Source: Sphingobacterium paludis
Lineage (GTDB): Bacteria; Bacteroidota; Bacteroidia; Sphingobacteriales; Sphingobacteriaceae
Direction: 5' to 3'
NCBI RefSeq assembly: GCF_004364125.1
Contig: NZ_SNZV01000007.1
Location: 124,001 to 188,000 of the forward strand
Length of the DNA stretch: 64,000 nt
Shown here piece after piece: positions 16,671 to 24,677 of the stretch. Within the stretch, counting starts at the first letter, position 1. Every line of letters starts with the position of its first letter. A program made the translations under genes and the position numbers. The notes beneath the pieces were generated by a model, which ran no database searches, was not told where the DNA came from, and worked only from the letters and a program-made list of their open reading frames with translations.

Positions 16671-17840
16671 ATGCATATTGAGGTAGCCGGCAGGCTAAAA
16701 CAGACACAGGAATATTACTTTTCGACAAAATTGCGCGAGATAGATGCGATGAACAAAGCTGGTGCCGACGTGATCAACTTAGGTATAGGAAGTCCAGACT
16801 TGCCACCGCACCCAGCCGTGATCGAGGTTTTACACGAAGAAGCCAGTAAACCAAATGTCCACGGATATCAAAACTACAAAGGCGCTCCGGCATTGCGGGA
16901 GGCTATGGCCGCTTGGTATGCGCGCTATTATAACGTGACGTTAGATCCGCAAACAGAAATCTTGCCGCTGATAGGCTCGAAAGAGGGTATCGTTCACATC
17001 TGTATGACCTACCTGCAAGAAGGCGATCAGGTATTGATTCCAAACCCCGGCTACCCGGCATATAGTAGCGCCGTTAACGTTGCGGGCGCTACAGCGCTAC
17101 CTTACGAATTGAAAGCCGATAAGAATTGGCAGCCTGATTTTGAAGAACTGGAAAAGTTGGATCTTTCTAGCGTCAAGATGATGTGGATAAATTATCCGCA
17201 TATGCCCACGGGTGCCTTGGCGACAACTGCATTATTTGAGCAACTGATTGCCTTTGCAAAGAAACACCAGATTTTGCTCTGCCACGATAATCCCTATAGC
17301 TTTATCCTTAATGAACATCCACAAAGTATTTTGGCGGTAGACGGAGCAAAGGATGTCGCGATAGAGCTGAATTCCTTGAGTAAATCATCCAATATGGCCG
17401 GTTGGCGGATTGGCATGTTAGTTGGCGACCAAGCGCGCATCAGCGACGTTTTGCGTTTCAAAAGCAATATGGATTCGGGCATGTTTCTGCCGATGCAACT
17501 GGCTGCGGCGAAGGCGCTTCAGCTCGATCAAAGCTGGTATAGAGAGCTTAATGAAGTCTATGCGCGTCGGCGTGAAAAAGTGTATGCCATTATGGATCAA
17601 TTGCAATGTGCATATGATAAAGCACAAGTTGGTCTTTTCGTATGGGCAAAAATACCGACGACCTATCAAGATGCATATGCATTAAGCGACGAGATACTTT
17701 ATAATGCTAAGGTGTTCATTACACCTGGTGGGATTTTTGGTGAGGCCGGTGATCAGTACATCCGAATCAGTTTGTGTGCCAAAGAGGAGGTACTAGTTAA
17801 GGCATTAGCACGAATAGTAAATGCACAGGCACAACGTTAG
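16671..17840 (+). CDS. Class I/II pyridoxal-phosphate aminotransferase
   Basis: 389 residues, fold type I aminotransferase. The PLP lysine is in ELNSLSKSSNMAGWRIG (about residue 230), with INLGIGSPDLPPHP near the start, PNPGYPAYSSAV near 125 and the C-terminal arginine in YIRISLC that binds the substrate carboxylate. It is followed after about 200 bases by tyrA on the same strand, so a role in making tyrosine and phenylalanine from prephenate-derived keto acids is likely. Similarity to LL-diaminopimelate aminotransferases is possible, so the exact substrate is open. Confidence 0.88.
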   Translation: MHIEVAGRLKQTQEYYFSTKLREIDAMNKAGADVINLGIGSPDLPPHPAVIEVLHEEASKPNVHGYQNYKGAPALREAMAAWYARYYNVTLDPQTEILPLIGSKEGIVHICMTYLQEGDQVLIPNPGYPAYSSAVNVAGATALPYELKADKNWQPDFEELEKLDLSSVKMMWINYPHMPTGALATTALFEQLIAFAKKHQILLCHDNPYSFILNEHPQSILAVDGAKDVAIELNSLSKSSNMAGWRIGMLVGDQARISDVLRFKSNMDSGMFLPMQLAAAKALQLDQSWYRELNEVYARRREKVYAIMDQLQCAYDKAQVGLFVWAKIPTTYQDAYALSDEILYNAKVFITPGGIFGEAGDQYIRISLCAKEEVLVKALARIVNAQAQR

Positions 17841-17861
17841 TGGTCTTCACGAAGCACGAAA

Positions 17862-17969
17862 GATCGCTTCGTCATGCGACCTGGCGATGATGAGCGATAA
17901 ATGATTGATGCAGGGTCTACTGGCGATCACGAGAAAGATCGCTTCGTCCTGCGTTCTCGCGATGACGAG
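17862..17969 (+). repeat. REP-like 33-bp direct repeat pair
   Basis: Two copies of GATCGCTTCGTC.TGCG..CT.GCGATGA.GAG lie at 17862-17894 and 17937-17969 (28 of 33 positions equal). They stand between the aminotransferase and tyrA. A related inverted pair is at 53769-53852. Confidence 0.8.
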
Positions 17970-17984
17970 AAAATTGATTTTAAA

Positions 17985-18046
17985 TTTCGACTTTTGACTT
18001 GTCACTTTTGACTTATCACTTTTAAATTTTTACTTTTTACTTTAAA
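17985..18046 (-). repeat. AT-rich dispersed simple repeat (TTTTGACTTRTCAC units)
   Basis: Two units of TTTTGACTTGTCAC/TTTTGACTTATCAC are followed by decaying ACTTTT runs up to the tyrA start. They are the reverse complement of the repeats at 3668-3720, and the same theme is at 53960-54345. Confidence 0.7.
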
Positions 18047-18047
18047 A

Positions 18048-18887
18048 ATGAACATAGCCATAGTAGGTATCGGTTTGATCGGCGGATCAATAGGCATCCG
18101 ATTAAAAGAAACAGGTTTCTGTAAAGAGATCGTTGGCGTAGAGAAAAACGAATCGAACCAAAAAAAAGCTTTACAGCTGGGTTTGGTAGATCGTATTCTT
18201 TCTTTGGACGAGGCGTTAGCTTCCTGCAAAATTATTGTACTCACTATTCCGGTTGATGCGATTTTGACGCTGTTGCCTAAGCTTTTGGATCAGGTTACCG
18301 ATCAGGTGATCATTGATATGGGGTCTACCAAGACAAACATTCTCAACCTCATTGCAGATCATCCCAATCGCGGACGTTACGTAGCAGCACACCCCATGGC
18401 CGGAACCGAATACTCCGGTCCGGAGGCGGCCATTCCTAATCTATTTAAGGACAAGGTAATGGTATATGTAGAAGCGTTTAAGACCGATGAAGACGCGTTT
18501 GAGCTCGCTGATGCGCTCACCGACCAACTGGAGATGAAAACCTCCTTTATGAACGCCGATGAGCACGACATGCATACTGCCTATGTGTCGCATATTTCTC
18601 ACCTCACTTCCTTCGCTTTAGCCCTTACCGTGTTGGAAAAAGAAAAGTCGCAAGGTAGGATTTTTGAGTTAGCGGGCTCCGGTTTTCAATCAACTGTTCG
18701 TTTGGCGAAATCGTCTCCGGAGATGTGGACACCAATTTTCAAACAAAACCGTTCCAATGTTTTGGAGGTGCTTGAAGAACACATCAAGCAATTGCAAAAT
18801 CTATACAACAAGATCGATGGCGAAGACTATGAAGGCTTGCATAAATTGATCAAACGATCGAACAAAATTAAACGTATTATCAAGTAG
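18048..18887 (+). CDS. tyrA: Prephenate dehydrogenase TyrA
   Basis: 279 residues. An N-terminal Rossmann motif VGIGLIGGSIG (residues 6-16) binds NAD. The helical dimerisation domain carries HPMAGTEYSGPEAA near 117-130 and the histidine-rich HMTAYVSHISHLTSFAL-like segment near 180-195. The enzyme makes 4-hydroxyphenylpyruvate from prephenate. There is no chorismate mutase fusion. The following GNAT gene begins 1 base after the stop, so both are probably translated from one mRNA together with the upstream aminotransferase. Confidence 0.94.
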   Translation: MNIAIVGIGLIGGSIGIRLKETGFCKEIVGVEKNESNQKKALQLGLVDRILSLDEALASCKIIVLTIPVDAILTLLPKLLDQVTDQVIIDMGSTKTNILNLIADHPNRGRYVAAHPMAGTEYSGPEAAIPNLFKDKVMVYVEAFKTDEDAFELADALTDQLEMKTSFMNADEHDMHTAYVSHISHLTSFALALTVLEKEKSQGRIFELAGSGFQSTVRLAKSSPEMWTPIFKQNRSNVLEVLEEHIKQLQNLYNKIDGEDYEGLHKLIKRSNKIKRIIK

Positions 18888-18888
18888 C

Positions 18889-19407
18889 ATGAAATTTCAA
18901 GCTTTACAAAATACAGAAATAGCGTTGGAGCCATTACAAGCGGGCGATTTCGACCGCTTGTTTCAAGTCGCGTCGGATCCCGAAATCTGGGCGCAGCATC
19001 CCGATTTCAACCGCTATCAGCCCGAAGGCTTCCGCCCCTATTTTGCGAAACTCATGGCAACGGACATGCCCTACCTCATTATCGATAAACGAAATCAAGC
19101 TGTTATCGGCGCCACCTCGTACTATCAGTATAATGCAACAGCAAATAGCATAGCCATTGGTTTCACGTTCTTGGAGAAGGCCTATTGGGGCGGTTTCACG
19201 AACCGCATGGTCAAAACGCTAATGCTGAACTATGCGTTTCAGTATGTAGATACCGTCATTTTCCACGTGCGCGAACATAATTTCCGTTCACAGGGCGCCT
19301 TAGCAAAGCTCGGTGCGGTAAAAACGAAAGAGTACCCTGCCCCCGCCGATCTGAAGACCCTACAGTTTGAATACGTGCTTTCCAAAGCAACGTGGGATAG
19401 TAAGTAA
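18889..19407 (+). CDS. GNAT-family N-acetyltransferase
   Basis: 172 residues of the ribosomal-protein-type (RimJ/RimL-like) GNAT fold: ALEPLQAGDFDRLFQVASDPEIW at the start, VIGATSYYQYN in the middle, the SIAIGFTFLEKAYWGGFTNRMVKTLML acetyl-CoA region and HNFRSQGALAKLGAV near the end. It starts 1 base after the tyrA stop. The acceptor substrate is unknown. Confidence 0.88.
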   Translation: MKFQALQNTEIALEPLQAGDFDRLFQVASDPEIWAQHPDFNRYQPEGFRPYFAKLMATDMPYLIIDKRNQAVIGATSYYQYNATANSIAIGFTFLEKAYWGGFTNRMVKTLMLNYAFQYVDTVIFHVREHNFRSQGALAKLGAVKTKEYPAPADLKTLQFEYVLSKATWDSK

Positions 19408-19444
19408 AGCGGATCGAATCTTTTCAAAAAATTAAGCCTAGTAA

Positions 19445-19476
19445 TTTGTAAAACATACAACAATACCTTACTTTTG
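19445..19476 (+). promoter_or_regulatory. Bacteroidota-type promoter of the his operon
   Basis: TTTG (19445-19448), 20 bases, then TACTTTTG (19469-19476), close to the TTTG-N19-TAnnTTTG consensus. Transcription should start near 19483, about 12 bases before the leader peptide. Confidence 0.75.
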
Positions 19477-19494
19477 TTACGTTATTAATAAACA

Positions 19495-19554
19495 ATGACT
19501 CATTTGTTCACACATCACATCCATGTTCATCATCGCCAGATTGGCGATATGTAA
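19495..19554 (+). CDS. hisL: Histidine-rich leader peptide, his operon attenuator
   Basis: ATG 19495 to TAA 19554 encodes 19 residues, MTHLFTHHIHVHHRQIGDM, with six histidines, five of them within residues 7-13. It stands between the his promoter and hisG. Such peptides sense charged tRNA-His through ribosome stalling. The end of its own frame folds into a perfect 7-bp hairpin (19532-19538 with 19542-19548). A longer enclosing stem pairs 19510-19520 (over the His codons) with 19554-19564, with one mismatch. These are the mutually linked structures expected of an attenuator. Confidence 0.85.
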   Translation: MTHLFTHHIHVHHRQIGDM

Positions 19555-19603
19555 TGTTATGTGTTTCTACGTGAAGCAAAGTACCCCGAGTTATACTTCT
19601 TTT
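19510..19603 (+). promoter_or_regulatory. Attenuator RNA structures upstream of hisG
   Basis: Stem A: ACACATCACAT (19510-19520) with ATGTTATGTGT (19554-19564). Inner stem B: ATCGCCA (19532-19538) with TGGCGAT (19542-19548). A weak last stem, AAGTA (19579-19583) with TACTT (19594-19598), precedes CTTTTATT and may be the terminator. Stalling at the His codons would keep stem A open. The terminator part is the weakest link; control could instead act on hisG translation. Confidence 0.55.
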
Positions 19604-19637
19604 ATTAATAAACGTTATACAACAAAACCCTTTTATT

Positions 19638-20489
19638 TTGAAAAACCTTAAGATAGCTATCCAGAAATCAGGTAGATTAAACGAAAAATCCGTACAGCTG
19701 TTAAAAAACTGTGGCCTTGATTTCGAGAACTATAAAAGCTCCCTCATCACCACCGTCAATAACTTCAATCTGGAAATTCTGTTTTTGCGCGACGATGATA
19801 TTCCCGGTTACGTAGCGCAAGGTATTGCTGATCTCGGCATCGTGGGTGAAAATGTGATCGATGAAAGCCAAGCACAGGTTACCTACCTCCAACGTTTAGG
19901 CTTCGGCCGCTGCACGTTGAAAATAGCCATTCCAAAAGATTCCAACGTACAGGATCTGGCAGATCTAAACGGCAAAGCCATTGCAACCTCCTACCCTATT
20001 ATTCTACAACAGTTCCTTGATGAATACAAGATCCAAGCGGATATCCGCGAGATATCAGGATCGGTAGAGATTGCGCCGGGGCTAGGGCTAAGTGATGCCA
20101 TATGCGACATTGTTTCCACCGGTGGAACGTTGAAAAGCAATGGTTTAAAGCCATTCGCGGACGTACGAAACTCCGAAGCGATCTTAATCGGCCGCGAGGG
20201 TTTATCGGAAAACCCGATCCTTTGCGAACTGCTACAGCGTATCCAATCTGTGCTACGTGCAAAAGAGACAAAATACGTGGTATTGAACGTCGAAAAGATA
20301 AACTTGCCGCAGATTACGGAATTGCTACACGGTGTGAAAAGCCCCACCGTCGTTCCTTTGGCAGAAGAAGGTTGGGTAGCCGTACATACTGTCATTACGG
20401 AGGACGACTTTTGGGATAAAATAAACACATTAAAAGCGGCAGGTGCACAAGGTATTGTGGTCATGCCCATTGAGAAAATCATTCTGTAA
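19638..20489 (+). CDS. hisG: ATP phosphoribosyltransferase HisG (long form)
   Basis: 283 residues, first and rate-limiting step of histidine synthesis (ATP + PRPP). The N-terminus KNLKIAIQKSGRLNEKSVQLLKNCGL, DDIPGYVAQGIADLGIVGENV near 55-75 and the PRPP loop ICDIVSTGGTLKSNGL near 155-170 are conserved. The C-terminal ACT-like regulatory domain (about 210-283) marks the long, histidine-inhibited form. The start codon is TTG: the conserved N-terminus begins exactly there, and I see no better start upstream. hisD overlaps by 1 base. It is controlled by the leader at 19495. Confidence 0.94.
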   Translation: MKNLKIAIQKSGRLNEKSVQLLKNCGLDFENYKSSLITTVNNFNLEILFLRDDDIPGYVAQGIADLGIVGENVIDESQAQVTYLQRLGFGRCTLKIAIPKDSNVQDLADLNGKAIATSYPIILQQFLDEYKIQADIREISGSVEIAPGLGLSDAICDIVSTGGTLKSNGLKPFADVRNSEAILIGREGLSENPILCELLQRIQSVLRAKETKYVVLNVEKINLPQITELLHGVKSPTVVPLAEEGWVAVHTVITEDDFWDKINTLKAAGAQGIVVMPIEKIIL

Positions 20490-21772
20490 TGTTAAAACAG
20501 TACACGTTTAAGGATCTATCGACGCCAACGTTAGAAGCGTTGATAAGGCGCAACGCAGATGACACACATGCCATTCAAGATGCCGTGCAGCAAATTATTA
20601 GCGATGTGCGCCAAGATGGCGATGTTGCGCTGCGTAGTTTTGCCTCAAAATTCGATAAGGTCGATCTAGGTAAACTTTACTTGGATAAAGACGATATCGA
20701 AGAGCTGGCCATGACGATCACGCGCGATCAGCAGCGGGCATTAGAAATCGCTTTCCAAAATATCCATAAATTTCACAGCAGCCAGTTGCGTCGCGAGCGC
20801 ACCGTGGAAACGATGCCCGGCGTAAAATGCTGGCGCGAAATCCGTCCAATTGAGCGCGTAGGCTTATATATCCCGGGCGGATCGGCGGTATTGCCGAGCA
20901 CATTACTTATGCTGGGTGTTCCGGCACGCCTTGCTGGATGTAAGGAAATCATCGTTTGTTCGCCGCCGCAACAAAGCGGTAAAATCAATGGGTTTGTGGC
21001 CTACTGTCTGCAGTTGTTAAAAATAGAGCGAATTTATTTAGCTGGCGGCGCGCAGGCCATCGCGGCCATGGCGTTCGGCACCGAAAGTATCCCTAAGGTT
21101 GACAAGATATTCGGCCCTGGAAACCAATTTGTTACGAAAGCAAAGAGCATCGTACAAGGCATGGCCAATGTTAGCATCGATATGCCGGCAGGCCCTTCGG
21201 AAGTGCTGGTGATAGCGGATGAGACCGCAAACCCGGCCTATGTGGCTGCCGATCTGCTGGCACAAGCCGAACATGGCCCAGATAGCCAAGCCGTGCTGGT
21301 GTTTACGTCAGATCCAATCCTCGTAGCAGTGAATACCAAGCTAGACGAGCAACTGCAGATTCTTCCCCGCGCGGAGATTGCGAAAATGGCCATCGCGAAT
21401 TCTTACGCCGTGAAAGTCGACGACCTGCAAGAAGCTCTGCGATTTTCAAACCAGTACGCACCGGAACATTTGATTTTAGAAACCGACCAGTGGGAAAGCT
21501 TGACTCGCCACATTAGCAATGCCGGATCTGTATTTCTGGGACACCTTACACCGGAAAGTGCGGGAGATTATGCCTCGGGCACTAACCATACCCTCCCTAC
21601 CTCGGGCTATGCCCGCTCCTACTCGGGGGTATCGGTCGATTCTTTCGTAAAAAAGATAACCTTTCAGCACATCAATACAGAAGGTTTAAGCCAGATCGGC
21701 TCTACCGTAGAGATCCTCGCCGAGCTGGAGGGGCTACACGCACATAAAAACGCGATCAGCGTTAGAAAATAA
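20489..21772 (+). CDS. hisD: Histidinol dehydrogenase HisD
   Basis: 427 residues of normal length. It oxidises histidinol to histidine in two NAD-dependent steps with a zinc ion. Conserved blocks are [17 protein letters not shown] near 130, [31 protein letters not shown] near 185-215, [12 protein letters not shown] near 235, [13 protein letters not shown] near 257 (zinc ligands Gln/His) and the APEHLILET and [17 protein letters not shown]-terminal blocks. A terminator follows directly, so this operon ends after hisGD and the other his genes must be elsewhere. Confidence 0.96.
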   Translation: MLKQYTFKDLSTPTLEALIRRNADDTHAIQDAVQQIISDVRQDGDVALRSFASKFDKVDLGKLYLDKDDIEELAMTITRDQQRALEIAFQNIHKFHSSQLRRERTVETMPGVKCWREIRPIERVGLYIPGGSAVLPSTLLMLGVPARLAGCKEIIVCSPPQQSGKINGFVAYCLQLLKIERIYLAGGAQAIAAMAFGTESIPKVDKIFGPGNQFVTKAKSIVQGMANVSIDMPAGPSEVLVIADETANPAYVAADLLAQAEHGPDSQAVLVFTSDPILVAVNTKLDEQLQILPRAEIAKMAIANSYAVKVDDLQEALRFSNQYAPEHLILETDQWESLTRHISNAGSVFLGHLTPESAGDYASGTNHTLPTSGYARSYSGVSVDSFVKKITFQHINTEGLSQIGSTVEILAELEGLHAHKNAISVRK

Positions 21773-21779
21773 AACAAAA

Positions 21780-21812
21780 AAAGGGCTGCACATTACTGTA
21801 GCCCTTTAATTT
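21780..21812 (+). terminator. Rho-independent terminator of hisGD
   Basis: Stem AAAGGGCT (21780-21787) with AGCCCTTT (21800-21807), followed by AATTTTAAT. It begins 7 bases after the hisD stop. Confidence 0.88.
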
Positions 21813-21815
21813 TAA

Positions 21816-21823
21816 TATATTTG
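21816..21823 (+). promoter_or_regulatory. -7 promoter box (TATATTTG) of the NDH-2 gene
   Basis: TATATTTGC matches the TAnnTTTG consensus about 80 bases before the gene start, directly after the his terminator. I see no good -33 element. Confidence 0.5.
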
Positions 21824-21903
21824 CACCTTCATTTGCGAACTGTAAGATCAACTTTATCGTTCTGAACCTGTTGGCAAATATTAAATCAAACGAATAGCTC
21901 ATT

Positions 21904-23205
21904 ATGGCAAACAATAAAAAACATATTGTCGTTGTAGGTGGTGGATTTGCGGGAATTAACTTTATCAAATCTTTGGGAAACAACCTGGATTATCAAGTCA
22001 CTCTCGTAGACATCAACAACTACAATTTCTTCCCGCCGCTTATTTATCAGGTTGCTACGGCGTTTATCGATTCTTCCAACATCAGCTCCCCATTTCGGAA
22101 GATGTTTAAAAGACACCGTAACTTCAATTTCCATTTAGGAAAATTGCTAAACATCGATAGCGCTAACAATACGGTGGAAACGGACACTGGCTTGTTGCAT
22201 TACGATTATCTAGTTTTGGCATTGGGTACCGAAACCAACTACTTCGGTATGGAAAGCGTAAAAGCAAATGCTTTTCCGATGAAGAATATCACCGATGCCT
22301 TGGCTATTCGTAATAAGATCCTCGTCAATTTGGAAGAATACATCCAACGCAAAGACGATCCAAACCGCGATGCTTACCTCAACCTTGTTATTGCGGGCGG
22401 TGGACCATCGGGCGTGGAAATTGCGGGAATGATAGCTCAACTGAGTGAGCGAATCGTTAAAAAGGAATATCCCGAGCTTCAGGGCCTGACACCAAAGATT
22501 CACTTAGTAGATGCGGCACCTGTCTTGCTAGGGCCAATGAGCAAAGTCGCACAGCAGGAAGCAAAAGACGTGTTAGAAAATTTGGGCGTTGAGATTACGT
22601 TGAATGTGGCGGTTAAAGACTATAAAGATGACCTGGTCGTCCTCAGCGATGAAAAAAAGATATTGACAAAAACGCTGATTTGGACTTCCGGAGTTATTGC
22701 GCGCGAGTTACCGGGCATACCGGCAGAGAAATTTGGCCGCGGCCGTCGGGTGTTGGTTGATCAGTTCAATGCTGTTCAGGGCTACGACAACATCTTTGCT
22801 ATTGGCGATATCTGTTTCCAAACAACCGATGAGAAGTTTCCAAACGGCCATCCGCAGCTAGCGCAGGTCGCTATGCAGCAGGGTACATTGTTGGCAAAAA
22901 ATATTGTGGCTAATGATAGCAACAGACCGCGGAAGCCTTTCGCTTATTGGGACAAAGGCAGCATGGCCGTTATCGCGCGCTACAAAGCCGTGGCGGATCT
23001 TCCTAATTTCTCTTTCAAAGGTTGGTTTGCTTGGCTCACGTGGTTATTGATACACCTTATCCCAATAGCCAGCTTCCGCAATAAATGGCGGTTATTAGGC
23101 AACTGGATTTGGTCTTTCTATTCCGCGAACTCCGGTCTTCGCCTGATCATCCGCAGTGAACGAAAGCGAGACGCAAAAGAGGTACGCACCAATATCACCG
23201 GTTAA
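21904..23205 (+). CDS. ndh: Type II NADH dehydrogenase (NDH-2)
   Basis: 433 residues. The FAD-binding motif VVVGGGFAGINFIKSLG (8-24), the second dinucleotide motif VIAGGGPSGVEIAG near 165, and the DNIFAIGDICF block near 300 identify a single-subunit NADH:quinone oxidoreductase. The C-terminus has an amphipathic/hydrophobic stretch (WFAWLTWLLIHLIPIASF and following) that holds the enzyme on the inner face of the cytoplasmic membrane. It would pass electrons to the menaquinone made by the mqn pathway. A strong terminator follows. Confidence 0.92.
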   Translation: MANNKKHIVVVGGGFAGINFIKSLGNNLDYQVTLVDINNYNFFPPLIYQVATAFIDSSNISSPFRKMFKRHRNFNFHLGKLLNIDSANNTVETDTGLLHYDYLVLALGTETNYFGMESVKANAFPMKNITDALAIRNKILVNLEEYIQRKDDPNRDAYLNLVIAGGGPSGVEIAGMIAQLSERIVKKEYPELQGLTPKIHLVDAAPVLLGPMSKVAQQEAKDVLENLGVEITLNVAVKDYKDDLVVLSDEKKILTKTLIWTSGVIARELPGIPAEKFGRGRRVLVDQFNAVQGYDNIFAIGDICFQTTDEKFPNGHPQLAQVAMQQGTLLAKNIVANDSNRPRKPFAYWDKGSMAVIARYKAVADLPNFSFKGWFAWLTWLLIHLIPIASFRNKWRLLGNWIWSFYSANSGLRLIIRSERKRDAKEVRTNITG

Positions 23206-23222
23206 CTCGGTACACATACGAT

Positions 23223-23252
23223 AAAAGGTCGGGCGTAGAGCCCGACCTTTTA
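23223..23252 (+). terminator. Rho-independent terminator of NDH-2
   Basis: A perfect 12-bp stem, AAAAGGTCGGGC (23223-23234) with GCCCGACCTTTT (23240-23251), has a 5-base loop and a T/A-rich tail. Confidence 0.94.
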
Positions 23253-23338
23253 TTATATACCTGCCTCAAGGCATTTTCAGAATCGCGAAGCGAACTTGAC
23301 ACTGCTCACAGCACGAAGTCTCGCCCTGCGGCAGAGGT

Positions 23339-24403
23339 TTATTTCTTCTTTTTCTTTGGTTTCTTATCCATTTTTTTCATCACCCCTTCTACAATCTTTT
23401 TCACTTTCGACTTTAAACCCTCGTCATTCTTTTTAACCTTTGGCTTTTTCTCTTTTTTGGCATCCACGGTCTTTGCTTTCGATTTTACCTTTTTGGTCTC
23501 ATTTTTCGCTTTTGCCTTTTTCGTCACCTCCTTCTTCTTCGCCTTTTTCCCGGCAACCGCAGTCCCCTCTTTTACCTTTTCCTTAAAGTCTTCTTTGTAA
23601 GCTGCCTCCTTTTCCAGTTTTTTTGTTTCCTTCGTTGATACAGGAGCTTCCTTACTTCCTAGCGAAGCGCTGTAAGTTTTCTTAGCGGTGGAAGCAGCCT
23701 TCGGCGTTTCTTTTTGTGCTGCTGCAATATTCTTTGGCGACTCCGTTTTGTCGCTTTTCGCAGCTGATTTAGCTGGAGCGGCTTGCTTTTTACTAGCCGC
23801 GGATGCAGCTTTCGGTGCGCTTGTCGATTTCGCAGCCGATGACGGCGTACTTGAAGTTGCTGCTTCCTTCTGAACGGGGTTGCCATTTTTTACTGTTGAC
23901 GACGTGGTCGTAGCTGTTGTACTGTTTTTTTTGGCAGCAGCCGTTTTAGAAGTATTGGTTGAATTTGCCTTGCTTGCCGTAGTAGCCTTCGCAGGACGTT
24001 TACTGGCCGCAGAAGACGTACCGGTCGGCGCAGCCTTTGTCGCTGTCTCTTTAGCTGCTGAATCGGCACCGTCTGCAGGGCTAGGTTTAGCCGCTGCGCG
24101 CCTTGCCGGCGTCTTGGCAGGGGTACTAGCGGCTACTGGCTTTGCCGAAGATGCTTTGGCAGCAGCGGGTTTGTCGGCAGCGGCTGCCCGTGCGGATGAT
24201 AATTTCGCCGCGGGCTTTACTGCTGTTTTTTTAGCGGCGGTCGTACTGGAAGAAGCCGCTTTCGATGATGTAGTGGCTTTCTTAGGTTCTGTCTTTTCGA
24301 GCGATGGCGAGGTCGACGTTACTTGTTTTCCTTCCGAGGTTTGCACATTGTCCTCTTTTTTTAAGGGTGTGGTTTCCGTGTTAGCGTTATTTTCTGTAGC
24401 CAT
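23339..24403 (-). CDS. Histone H1-like Lys/Ala-rich protein
   Basis: 354 residues of low complexity. Residues of about 1-40 are mixed and partly acidic, 40-255 are rich in Ala, Lys, Ser and Thr with AAKKT/SAAK/KPAA motifs, and 255-354 are very basic and end in KKPKKKKK. There is no signal peptide or membrane segment. The composition resembles eukaryotic histone H1 tails and bacterial H1-like DNA-binding proteins (Hc1/BpH1 type), so non-specific DNA compaction is a reasonable inference. Repetitive codons make length variation between strains likely. The opposite strand also holds a long open frame, but that frame is Ala/Val-rich and explained by the repeats. Confidence 0.7.
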   Translation of the reverse strand: MATENNANTETTPLKKEDNVQTSEGKQVTSTSPSLEKTEPKKATTSSKAASSSTTAAKKTAVKPAAKLSSARAAAADKPAAAKASSAKPVAASTPAKTPARRAAAKPSPADGADSAAKETATKAAPTGTSSAASKRPAKATTASKANSTNTSKTAAAKKNSTTATTTSSTVKNGNPVQKEAATSSTPSSAAKSTSAPKAASAASKKQAAPAKSAAKSDKTESPKNIAAAQKETPKAASTAKKTYSASLGSKEAPVSTKETKKLEKEAAYKEDFKEKVKEGTAVAGKKAKKKEVTKKAKAKNETKKVKSKAKTVDAKKEKKPKVKKNDEGLKSKVKKIVEGVMKKMDKKPKKKKK

Positions 24404-24677
24404 ATCCGTGGTATGTTTAATGAGTAACAGTAAATCAATGAGGTTTGTTTGCGTTAAACTTACCTAAAATCTGCAACAGAAGCAACACCGTCCGCTTTCT
24501 ACGACCGGCAGGCCATGGTGTTTAAACCCAGTGGTTTCAAATAACACCGCGCCTGCTTCGTGCTGCTCCGCGGCAGCGTGCTCGCTATTATGTTAATACC
24601 TTCTTAATATTATTATTATATTTAGGACATATTGCGCACCTATATTTAAAGCTTCAACGAACGTGGTAAAGAAGAAA

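Noticed and set aside
23880..24467. A 195-codon open frame on the plus strand opposite the H1-like gene
   Set aside because: It is made of Ala/Val/Leu runs that mirror the Lys/Ala repeat codons of the minus-strand gene. It has no start context and no family features.
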